Notes under the pieces: generated by a model
What the model saw: only the letters and a program-made list of their open reading frames with translations
Told to the model about the DNA's origin: nothing
The model's database searches: none
Shown: positions 36,482 to 43,335 of the stretch, piece by piece
How positions within the stretch are numbered: the first letter of the stretch is position 1
How the letters are laid out: each line of letters starts with the position of its first letter
Assembly: GCA_029057985.1 (NCBI GenBank)
Contig: JAIDYR010000089.1
Span: 1 to 53,015, forward strand
DNA from: Muribaculaceae bacterium
Lineage (GTDB): Bacteria; Bacteroidota; Bacteroidia; Bacteroidales; Muribaculaceae
Direction: 5' to 3'
Length of the DNA stretch: 53,015 nt
Program-made: the position numbers and the translations under genes

Positions 36482-36514
36482 TATCCACGGCAATAAAATA
36501 GGTTGCTATATGTA

Positions 36515-36550
36515 ATAATGGGATTCTCTTCAGGAAGAGAATCCCATTAT
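36515..36550. terminator. Bidirectional terminator between acetyltransferase and DUF3861 genes
   Basis: A 16-bp perfect stem (starting ATAATGGGATTCTCTT) closed by a CAGG tetraloop lies midway between the convergent stop codons at 36481 and 36576. Confidence 0.9.
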
Positions 36551-36575
36551 AGATTTCGATATAAAATTATCTTTT

Positions 36576-36893
36576 TTACTTGCAATCGCAATTGCAGCCG
36601 AGTTGGCTTCTTACCTTTTCCTTGAAGGCTTCAAACTGCTGACCGAAATCAGCGAAGAGAGCATTGTCGGAGTTCTTCTTGATTACATGATGCATAAACC
36701 TCATAGCCAGCACGAACTCTTTGGCATGCTTGTCTTTTGAGAAGCCGAGAACCTTCGCTCTTTCTACCATTTCAGCGATGTCATGATGGCCTCGGAAGTT
36801 AAAGTCAAGAACCTCAGCCATTTTGATTTTATCATCATCCTTACGGTTGGCTTCTACAACATTTACATAATAAAATTTCTTCTGTTTTTCCAT
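36576..36893 (-). CDS. DUF3861 family protein
   Basis: 105-residue cytoplasmic protein. The arrangement of an N-terminal strand (KKFYYVNVVEAN), LDFNFRGHHDIAEMVERA in the middle and MHHVIKKNSDNALFADF toward the end agrees with DUF3861. The tail CNCDCK is cysteine-rich and could bind a metal; this is not a family-wide feature that can be confirmed here. Function unknown. Monocistronic. Confidence 0.8.
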   Translation of the reverse strand: MEKQKKFYYVNVVEANRKDDDKIKMAEVLDFNFRGHHDIAEMVERAKVLGFSKDKHAKEFVLAMRFMHHVIKKNSDNALFADFGQQFEAFKEKVRSQLGCNCDCK

Positions 36894-37364
36894 AGTGTTA
36901 TATATTTTTTAAATAATTGAAGTTTCGGAACATATTCATATTTCCTCAACTTTCATATATATAACAATTTAGATAAGTATAATGAATCTTAAAGATTTCT
37001 AAACCTTTCTAATTCATAGAAGTAATCTAAACCGTAAATTTATTTTAAATTTCAGCGATTTTTGCTAACTTTGTGTAAATTCATCTTATTTATTGTATTT
37101 CTACTTAATTGTATTTCTACTTAGTAAGATTCACATAATAAGATTTTTACTTAGTATGAAAAAGATGCATAATAGTAAGATGATGAAGAGAGAAACATAA
37201 AGTACAAAGAAGATATTTTTTTACTGATTTGTGAGGGGAAGGAGGGAGCATATTCAGTTTGATAATAACTGACATACTTGAAGCAACCAATAAAACGAAT
37301 TTTATTCTTCAAGTAATTTTTGTTTAATTTTTAGATCCTTCTAATATTAATTATTTTTGAATTT
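36894..37364. other. 471-base AT-rich intergenic region with short tandem repeats
   Basis: No gene found. TAACTTTG at 37066-37073 (plus strand) is a -7-type box without a good -33 element, far from the next start at 37365. At about 37092-37123 the unit ttgtatttctactta occurs twice in tandem, and tacttagta recurs at 37117 and 37148. The leader of the acetyltransferase gene may be long and regulated. Confidence 0.5.
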
Positions 37365-37904
37365 ATGATGAATCAAGAAATTAGAATAGACGTAACCAAA
37401 CAGAGTGATGAAGAATTAGCTCTGGCTAAGAATCATGCTCAACTTATCTTCAAATTCAATCATACTATGCCGGAGACCGAAGAGTATGAACAATTGATGA
37501 GACAGATCTTCCCTACCATGGGAGAGGGAAGTAGAATATCTACTCCTTTGACTGCTATAAGACCCCACTGTGTAAATATCGGTAAGAATGTCGTGGTGAT
37601 GCCGGGATGTCTGATGATGTCTGCGGGAGGAATCACTATAGATGATGGAGCAATGATTGCGGCAAATGTGCAACTCATCTCAAACAATCATGACCTTTAT
37701 GAGCGTCAGATCATAACATGTAAACCCGTCAAAATTGGAAAAAATGCTTGGATAGGAGCGGGCGCTACTATTCTTCCGGGAGTAACAGTCGGGGATAATG
37801 CCGTAGTAGGTGCTGCCAGTGTAGTAACCAAGGATGTAGCTCCAAATACTATAGTAGCGGGAAATCCGGCTAAACTCATAAAAACGATCCCTCTTAAATC
37901 TTAA
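37365..37904 (+). CDS. Acyltransferase, left-handed beta-helix (second of three)
   Basis: 179 residues with hexapeptide repeats (IRPHCVNIGKNVVVMPG, ITIDDGAMIAANVQLI, IGKNAWIGAGATILPGVTVG) and the catalytic His in SNNHDLYE. The N-terminal cap is short and lacks the complete Mac domain of maltose acetyltransferase. It ends VVAGNPAKLIK-type (TIVAGNPAKLIKTI). Acceptor unknown. Only distantly similar to its neighbours at 35900 and 40629, so not a recent duplicate. Confidence 0.9.
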   Translation: MMNQEIRIDVTKQSDEELALAKNHAQLIFKFNHTMPETEEYEQLMRQIFPTMGEGSRISTPLTAIRPHCVNIGKNVVVMPGCLMMSAGGITIDDGAMIAANVQLISNNHDLYERQIITCKPVKIGKNAWIGAGATILPGVTVGDNAVVGAASVVTKDVAPNTIVAGNPAKLIKTIPLKS

Positions 37905-37907
37905 ATT

Positions 37908-37965
37908 AACATTAAAAATTACTTGGACTCCGTTTTAAAACGGAGTCCAAGTAATTTTTAATGTT
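37908..37965. terminator. 58-base perfect palindrome, bidirectional terminator
   Basis: Two 29-base arms are exact complements with no loop spacer (centre TTTT-AAAA at 37936/37937), followed on the plus strand by more T. The palindrome begins 3 bases after the acetyltransferase stop and contains the stop codon and last codons of the convergent PepSY-TM gene (stop at 37958-37960). Confidence 0.85.
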
Positions 37966-38599
37966 TTTTCTTCCCTGACAAACGCCGGAAGAAGAGCAAA
38001 AATCCTGTAACCGGCAATGAAGCTCCTAACCCAACAGCTAATAGCCAAAGTATTCGTGAAGATTTTCCGCCCCAGTTACCAACATGTAAATTATGTAGCG
38101 TATGAAACAAATTGCTATCCCACGAACCGGATGAACCGGAATCAAACAATGAATAAACTATATCATTATACCATCCGAAGCACCATGTCAAGCAAGTTAA
38201 GATTATTATCAGCAATGGAATTCCACTCCAGAATCCACCGGCAATATGCCATCCAGTCAACTTATTAGGAAATCTGAAATTCAGATTCTTCCATAGACTC
38301 ATCCGGGGATTCCGGCCATTCCTCTTATAAGAACGCGATAATGCGATTGTCTGGCGACCCCAAAGAATATAACCCGTCAAAATTTCAATCAACGCTATCA
38401 GAGTAGCAATTGCAATGATACGCCCGCCAATTGCTCCACAATACATATTCTTATGCAAATGTTTCGCTAATTTGAATATGGGGGCATATGAATCAATTAA
38501 TTTCCCAAAACCGATCACAAGACCGGAAAGGCATGATAACATAAAGAACAGGCCTATAATAAGACCTGTCCATTTATGTAGAAGGCGGATAATGCGCAT
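37958..38599 (-). CDS. PepSY-associated membrane protein
   Basis: 213 residues with four probable helices. It starts with the PepSY-TM phrase LHKWTGLIIGLFFMLSCLSGLVIGFG and contains later LTGWHIAGGFWSGIPLLIIIL and LHNLHVGNWGG, the repeated His positions seen in flavin- or haem-linked PepSY_TM proteins. Members often reduce ferric siderophores or carry electrons. It lies 9 bases downstream of the flavodoxin lipoprotein gene, so an electron-transfer pair is likely. The C terminus GKKKH is encoded inside the terminator palindrome. Confidence 0.85.
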   Translation of the reverse strand: MRIIRLLHKWTGLIIGLFFMLSCLSGLVIGFGKLIDSYAPIFKLAKHLHKNMYCGAIGGRIIAIATLIALIEILTGYILWGRQTIALSRSYKRNGRNPRMSLWKNLNFRFPNKLTGWHIAGGFWSGIPLLIIILTCLTWCFGWYNDIVYSLFDSGSSGSWDSNLFHTLHNLHVGNWGGKSSRILWLLAVGLGASLPVTGFLLFFRRLSGKKKH

Positions 38600-38608
38600 A
38601 TCAAATCA

Positions 38609-39205
38609 TTATTTGCTCAATGATTTTACCCATTCATTAAAGCTGTCACCGGATGTATTATTCAGAATTTTACCCTCAGTGAAGTCGTATTTTGGATAAG
38701 CAGCCTTGAGAGCTTCAAAACTCGGAGTCAGACCGCTTGAATGAGCTGTAGCGAACACTACTATTTTCTTTCCTGAGAAATCATAAGAATCCAAGAAGGT
38801 ATATACTACGAGAGGAGCCTTGTCCCACCATACGGGGAAGCCCACATAAACTGTCTCATACGGAGAAATATCAAGACCGGTCTTTATTGCAGGACGCATA
38901 TCGGGATTCTTATTCTCAACCGCACTGCGTGATTTTTCATTCTCGTAGTCGAGATCCTCATCCGTATAAGGAGTTTCGGGAGTTATCTCATAGAGTGTAC
39001 CTCCGGTAGCGTTTGCTAATTCACCGGCGGCTTTTGCGGTAGTGCCTGTTGCAGAATAATATGCCACAAGAACTTTGGAATCCTTCACTTCTTCGGTATG
39101 ATTCGAGTCTTTGGCATCCTCATTTGATTTCGAACTTCCACCACAAGAGGAAAATATCATTACTGCACTCATGGCCGACATTAAAAGAAATTTTTTCATA
39201 ATCAT
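38609..39205 (-). CDS. Flavodoxin-like lipoprotein
   Basis: 198 residues. A lipoprotein signal (MIMKKFLLMSAMSAVMIFSSC, lipobox Cys21) precedes an acidic linker and a flavodoxin domain with the FMN phosphate loop YYSATGTTAKAA and the VGFPVWWDKAPLVV segment. Periplasmic or membrane-anchored flavodoxins of this type are common in Bacteroidales. With the PepSY-TM gene 9 bases downstream it probably forms a two-gene redox operon. Confidence 0.92.
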   Translation of the reverse strand: MIMKKFLLMSAMSAVMIFSSCGGSSKSNEDAKDSNHTEEVKDSKVLVAYYSATGTTAKAAGELANATGGTLYEITPETPYTDEDLDYENEKSRSAVENKNPDMRPAIKTGLDISPYETVYVGFPVWWDKAPLVVYTFLDSYDFSGKKIVVFATAHSSGLTPSFEALKAAYPKYDFTEGKILNNTSGDSFNEWVKSLSK

Positions 39206-39286
39206 CAGAAATTTTTGAAATAATGCGTAAATATAGGTCTTTTTCCCGATTTATCCAACTTAGTATGTAAATATTTATCTAATATT

Positions 39287-39391
39287 TTATCCGCGAGAGG
39301 GGATCTGCAGTGAAACGTTACTAATAACATTACACGTAGATAGAGTAAAAATCATAATTCCCAAAAGAACTTGCTTGTTATATGACTTCAT
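39287..39391 (-). CDS. Possible 34-residue lipoprotein
   Basis: A short frame starting MKSYNKQVLLGIMIFTLSTC looks like a signal peptide with a lipobox-like Cys at residue 20, followed by only 14 more residues ending IPSRG. AGAGGGGA stands 6 bases before the ATG as a possible ribosome site, and a -7-like TATTTTTG lies further upstream without a partner. It is either a tiny lipoprotein or the truncated start of a lost gene. The rest of the 39206-39565 interval holds nothing recognisable. Confidence 0.3.
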   Translation of the reverse strand: MKSYNKQVLLGIMIFTLSTCNVISNVSLQIPSRG

Positions 39392-39565
39392 AAAAATCCC
39401 CTCTAAGATATTAATCGGGTAAATTGGTTGGTATCTCCAAAAATATGGTTTGAAATAGCTGTCGGGAGTTGATAACAATATAAGTGTGTATTTGGTTATA
39501 TCTATAACTGACAAGTATACATAATTTTAAAAATCATAACATCTATTGATTTGATTAGAATATTT

Positions 39566-40624
39566 ATGAATAAAATTCGAAAATTTCTGATATTGCCGCT
39601 AATGGCAATATTTACCATGTTGTCAAACGCCCAGTCAAATTATCAATATGAAAAACCGGCTGGAGCCGATAATTTCTATCATTCCTATTCAGTGAAGGAA
39701 CATCAGGTATCATTCCCGAATCAGTATAAAATGAAAGTTGCCGGGACTTTGTTTATTCCTAATTCCCTTAAACCCGGAGAGAAGTTCCCCGCGATCATTG
39801 TCGGTCATCCAATGGGTGCCGTTAAGGAGCAAAGCGCATCGCTCTATGCTCAGAAAATGGCAGAAGCGGGGTTTGTCACACTTGCTATCGACCTCCCATT
39901 CTGGGGCCAAAGTGAAGGAGAACCCCGTAATGCCGTGAGTCCTGACATGTATGCAGAGGCTTTCAGCGCGGCTGTTGACTATCTGGGTACACGTTCGTTT
40001 GTAAACAGAAATGAAATAGGGGTAATAGGGATTTGCGGAAGTGGCAGTTTTGCAATTAGCGCAGCTAAGATTGATCCTCGCTTAAAGGCAATTGCTACAG
40101 TCAGCATGTATAACATGGGAAATGCCAACCGCCATGGTCTCCACAAATCACTTTCTCTTGAACAACGTAAGGCAATAATAGCGGATGCTGCTGAAAAGAG
40201 ATACTCAGAGTTTGAAGGTGCAACTCCCGAACTTACAAGCGGCACAGCCAATGAATGGAGTGATACACTCAATCCCATACAGAAGGAATTCTATGAATTT
40301 TATAGAACACCAAGAGGTGAATATACTCCGGATGGCGCAACCCCTCAGACCACGACTCATCCCACACTTACTTCCAATGTAAAATTCATGAATTTTTATC
40401 CATTTGAGGATATTGAGACCATCTCTCCGAGGCCTATGCTTTTTATTACCGGTTCGGAGGCGCACTCAAGAGAATTCAGCGAGGATGCATACTCAAGAGC
40501 TGCAGAACCTAAGGAGCTGGTAATAATCCCGGGAGCCGGCCATGTTGACCTTTATGACCGTACTGACCTCATACCATTCAATAAACTTATAAGTTTTTTC
40601 AAAAAGAATCTCACTGAAAAGTAA
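39566..40624 (+). CDS. Exported alpha/beta hydrolase, dienelactone-hydrolase-like
   Basis: 352 residues from ATG 39566; a TTG five codons upstream is possible but less likely. Signal peptide ([22 protein letters not shown]), then an alpha/beta-hydrolase domain with the oxyanion [10 protein letters not shown] region near 78-87 and the nucleophile elbow GICGSGSFA. In this elbow the residue at the nucleophile place is Cys, as in dienelactone hydrolase. The catalytic acid is likely in [11 protein letters not shown] and His in GAGHVDLYD. Next gene 4 bases away, so operonic with the acetyltransferase and cyclophilin-like genes. Confidence 0.85.
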   Translation: MNKIRKFLILPLMAIFTMLSNAQSNYQYEKPAGADNFYHSYSVKEHQVSFPNQYKMKVAGTLFIPNSLKPGEKFPAIIVGHPMGAVKEQSASLYAQKMAEAGFVTLAIDLPFWGQSEGEPRNAVSPDMYAEAFSAAVDYLGTRSFVNRNEIGVIGICGSGSFAISAAKIDPRLKAIATVSMYNMGNANRHGLHKSLSLEQRKAIIADAAEKRYSEFEGATPELTSGTANEWSDTLNPIQKEFYEFYRTPRGEYTPDGATPQTTTHPTLTSNVKFMNFYPFEDIETISPRPMLFITGSEAHSREFSEDAYSRAAEPKELVIIPGAGHVDLYDRTDLIPFNKLISFFKKNLTEK

Positions 40625-40628
40625 AACT

Positions 40629-41192
40629 ATGACTACTAATGAATTTTTGCAGATTATGGACTCCGGGGCAATAATTCCGGGAGGTTCGCCGATTCACGCT
40701 AAAATGCACCAGCTAAGCCAGGAGGCAATCCGAATAACTATGGAAATTAACAATTCATATCATAACCACGATGAGATTGTCGTGCTTATGTCAGAATTGA
40801 CCGGGAAAAATGTGGATGAAAGTTTCAGTCTTTTCCCTCCTTTCTACACGGATTGCGGAAAGAATATCCAGATCGGAAAAAGAGTTTTCATTAACTCTGG
40901 ATGCAAATTCCAAGATCAAGGAGGTATTTTCATAGGTGATGATGTTCTCATTGGTCATAATTGCGTAATCGCAACCCTCAATCATGTCATGGACCCTGAG
41001 CGCAGAGCCGATATGGTGCCGGCTCCGGTCAGCATAGGCGATAAAGTATGGATAGGAGCAAATGTCACCATCCTTCAGGGAGTCACGATAGGAGAGGGAG
41101 CGGTCATTGCCGCCGGAGCTGTGGTCAACAAAAATGTGCCGGCTCGTTCGGTCGTCGGAGGCATTCCCGCAAAAGTTCTAAAGAAATTATGA
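40629..41192 (+). CDS. Sugar O-acetyltransferase, left-handed beta-helix (third of three)
   Basis: 187 residues with a helical N-terminal cap (1-58), hexapeptide repeats including [18 protein letters not shown] and [20 protein letters not shown], and the closing [13 protein letters not shown]. Catalytic His probably in TLNHVMDP. Middle gene of a tight three-gene operon: 4 bases after the hydrolase and 1 base before the cyclophilin-like gene. Hydrolase, acetyltransferase and cyclophilin-like proteins are often neighbours in Bacteroidales, which suggests a shared but undefined task. Confidence 0.92.
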   Translation: MTTNEFLQIMDSGAIIPGGSPIHAKMHQLSQEAIRITMEINNSYHNHDEIVVLMSELTGKNVDESFSLFPPFYTDCGKNIQIGKRVFINSGCKFQDQGGIFIGDDVLIGHNCVIATLNHVMDPERRADMVPAPVSIGDKVWIGANVTILQGVTIGEGAVIAAGAVVNKNVPARSVVGGIPAKVLKKL

Positions 41193-41193
41193 T

Positions 41194-41763
41194 ATGAAAA
41201 CAGCATTATTGTTTATAACACTAATTTTTTATGCCGTCATGTCACAAGCGCAAGATAAAATCCACATTACTGTGAATGGTGTCACCCAAACCATCTTACT
41301 CTCAGATAGCGAAGCTGCCATGGAGTTAAAAAACAGGGTAAATAGTGGAGATATCCGAGTGAAAATGAACGATTACGGAAGTTTTGAAAAAGTCGGTGAA
41401 TTGCCCTGGTCTCTTCCAACCTCTAATCTCCAGATATCCACTATCCCCGGTGATGTTATGCTTTATCAAGGCAACAATATAGTTATATTCTATGGTACTA
41501 ACTCATGGTCATACACTCCGCTTGGTAAGATTGAAGGTATGACTCCCGATGAGATCCGAAATTTTCTTGCGGGAGATCGTATTGAGGCAATATTATCAGC
41601 TGATACTCAAACCGGAATTTCAGATGGAAAGGCTGATTGCAGTCAGAAGCCGACAGTATATACCCTTCAAGGAATAAAAATCGACATGTCAGATCAAAGC
41701 CTATCGGATATTCCCGACGGACTTTACTTGATCAATGGTAAGAAGCAATTAATCAAGCATTGA
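41194..41763 (+). CDS. Exported cyclophilin-like fold protein with T9SS-like tail
   Basis: 189 residues. Signal peptide (MKTALLFITLIFYAVMSQA) followed by a cyclophilin-like domain of the small bacterial type: ITVNGVTQTILLSDSEAAME, then LPTSNLQISTIPGDVMLYQG and NSWSYTPLGKIEG. After residue 150 a short C-terminal segment (YTLQGIKI, then DGLYLINGKKQLI) resembles a truncated type IX sorting tail. Peptidyl-prolyl isomerase activity is not established for these proteins. Last gene of the hydrolase operon. Confidence 0.78.
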   Translation: MKTALLFITLIFYAVMSQAQDKIHITVNGVTQTILLSDSEAAMELKNRVNSGDIRVKMNDYGSFEKVGELPWSLPTSNLQISTIPGDVMLYQGNNIVIFYGTNSWSYTPLGKIEGMTPDEIRNFLAGDRIEAILSADTQTGISDGKADCSQKPTVYTLQGIKIDMSDQSLSDIPDGLYLINGKKQLIKH

Positions 41764-42191
41764 TACCGGGAATTAAACATTGATGCAGGGAGTTTCGCAT
41801 AACTTGGAAATTTGACATTCATTCATCCTCTACAGCTGTTGATTACTGGGCTCCAATCTACTATAGAGGTCTAAACGGCTGAAATTCGAGCCAACCGTAA
41901 GAAAATGTTGGAAAATATTGAGAATATGTTGAGAAAAATCCCTCAACATCTTAACTTTCAAGCAAAGATTACAGCGGTGCAGGCATCGATAGAGGACTAA
42001 TTCCCGATTAGGATAAATTTTCACTTGGCAGGGATTTCAGCAATTGAAATCTCTGCCAATATATTTAAAAAGTTAGATTTCGAACCGTCAATTCTTTATA
42101 GATCGAGGGTAATTGGTTTAAAACCTCCTTCTATGCCGGCTTTTAAAATTCTTCTGTTTTTCTACGCTTAATCACTCCATCATGAATAACC
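41764..42191. other. 428-base intergenic region with gene debris
   Basis: No intact gene. On the plus strand 41904-41999 encodes a 31-residue helical peptide (starting MLENIENMLRKIPQHL) that looks like the tail of a lost protein rather than a real gene. A hairpin lies at 42025. The rest up to the zeta-type remnant is AT-rich without visible signals. Confidence 0.4.
42025..42059. terminator. Hairpin in the 42-kb intergenic region
   Basis: TTGGCAGGGATTTC pairs with GAAATCTCTGCCAA (one mismatch) around 7 bases, followed by an AT-rich stretch. It is a plausible terminator of whatever gene formerly lay to its left. Confidence 0.6.
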
Positions 42192-42610
42192 TCACAATTT
42201 TTCAGGAAGTAGAGTTTTAGCCAATTTAGGAATGTCGGTGGTGTATTGTTTTGCTAAATCCCCATTAGTGAGACGGAAAAGGGGGCGCGCATCAGCATCG
42301 TCAATCGAGTTGTCGTAGACGTAAAGCCGGTCAACGATTGAGGAGACTGTTTTGCAGTTGCGAATAGACTTATAATAGCGCGATATTATTTTTGAGATAG
42401 GGACATCGTGTCCTCCTTTCATAACTCTGTTAGCAATACGGGATGCATTTATTGCCGGGCTTGAGGTAGAAATAAAGAATATGCGGATGAAAAACTGCTT
42501 GCTTTGCTCGTATTACCAGATGCTACCTCGTGCATTATCTTAGCGAGCATCTCATCTGTCGGTTCCTTACCGGAATTGAAGCGGCTGGAATTCAGTTCGG
42601 CTTCTAACAT
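42192..42610 (-). pseudogene. Remnant of a zeta-type toxin module: antitoxin start fused to toxin C terminus
   Basis: From ATG 42610 one frame reads MLEAELNSSRFNSGKEPTDE, then MLAKIMHEVASG, resembling a small antitoxin-like companion protein, and runs into a stop at 42449. From about 42506 an overlapping second frame encodes FFIRIFFISTSSPAINASRI, then ANRVMKGGHDVP and SRYYKSI, and continues to 42192. That matches the C-terminal third of zeta-toxin/ABC-type-ATPase-like proteins, but the Walker A half is gone. A deletion with a frameshift therefore seems to have joined the two genes. An internal ATG at 42422 leaves only a 76-residue fragment. Confidence 0.7.
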
Positions 42611-42612
42611 AT

Positions 42613-42954
42613 TCATTCTTCATTTAAAAGACATAGGACTTCTTTCTTTAGAATTGGGAGAGAATTTAGTACTATGCCCCAAATGGTAAAAGGTTGAATT
42701 GAATCATACGCGTGAATTAAATAATTGCGCGTACCTTAAATTTTTCGTGCATCAGATATTGGAATATCAGGCATGGTTTGGAGTATTTTTGTCATTGCTT
42801 CCCCAATTATCCCAATTTGGCGTTCAATAGCATTACGAAACATACTATTATCCAAAAATATTTGATATTGTTTTTGTCTTTGAGAAAGATAGAGTTCAAC
42901 TTCTTCAATTGCAAACAAAATGTCACTGAGGTATTTCTTTATAGTTCTATCCAT
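42613..42954 (-). pseudogene. hepT: HepT-like (DUF86) toxin with an in-frame stop
   Basis: The first 72 codons (MDRTIKKYLSDILFAIEEVE..., ending ISDARKI) are followed by TAA at 42736-42738. The same frame then continues for 40 codons as GTRNYLIHAYDSIQPFTIWG to a normal TGA. The HEPN catalytic motif Rx4HxY (RNYLIHAY) lies after the premature stop, so the product would lack its active site unless the stop is read through. It overlaps the antitoxin-type gene upstream by 8 bases. The neutralised toxin would leave MntA alone. Confidence 0.85.
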
Positions 42955-43255
42955 AAATCAACTGTTTAGTCTCATTCAGCTCTTCTATAAAATATGGATT
43001 CCTTAGACAATCCTCATCTACAAGGTCAATTCTCCTTCCCATTAGATCTTCAAGAGCCATATAAAATTCTATTAAATTTTCTCCGGCCACCAGTGGATCA
43101 GAATCATGATTGAAAGTGGCAGAGAAATCCACATCGCTGTTTTCGTTGAAACGAGGTGTAAGGATTGACCCAAAAACATATAATGACTTTACCTTATACT
43201 TTTTGCATAAAGCTATTATCTTTTGAATATTGTCAGTAATCAAGTGCATACTCAA
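42947..43255 (-). CDS. mntA: MntA-like minimal nucleotidyltransferase (antitoxin)
   Basis: 102 residues. The minimal nucleotidyltransferase signature GSx10DxD is complete (G29-S30 in YVFGSILTP, D41-V-D43), followed by a third acidic residue in RIDLVDED. In HepT/MntA systems this protein AMPylates the tyrosine of the HepT Rx4HxY motif and silences it. It overlaps the hepT start by 8 bases, the usual arrangement. Since hepT is interrupted, this antitoxin may be a relict that is still intact. Confidence 0.88.
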   Translation of the reverse strand: MSMHLITDNIQKIIALCKKYKVKSLYVFGSILTPRFNENSDVDFSATFNHDSDPLVAGENLIEFYMALEDLMGRRIDLVDEDCLRNPYFIEELNETKQLIYG

Positions 43256-43270
43256 ATTTTCAAAAATAAC

Positions 43271-43310
43271 TTAGGCTGTAACCTCTGATAAACAGAGAAT
43301 TACAGCCTAA
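43271..43310 (-). terminator. Terminator after ppdK
   Basis: TTAGGCTGTAA-CCTCTG pairs with CAGAG-ATTACAGCCTAA around ATAAA, 26 bases downstream of the ppdK stop on the minus strand. Confidence 0.85.
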
Positions 43311-43335
43311 AATTAAGGGGTTATAGGATTACGTA

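Noticed and set aside
37092..37123. CRISPR-like repeats in the 37-kb intergenic region
   Set aside because: Only two immediately adjacent copies of a 15-16 base AT-rich unit with no spacers; a simple tandem duplication.
39551..39565. TTG start for the alpha/beta hydrolase five codons before ATG 39566
   Set aside because: ATG 39566 directly begins a normal signal peptide; the extra residues would add nothing recognisable.
41830..42024. 64-residue minus-strand open frame over the intergenic debris
   Set aside because: No recognisable domain, no ribosome site or promoter, unusual composition; the plus-strand peptide there looks more protein-like but is also unsupported.
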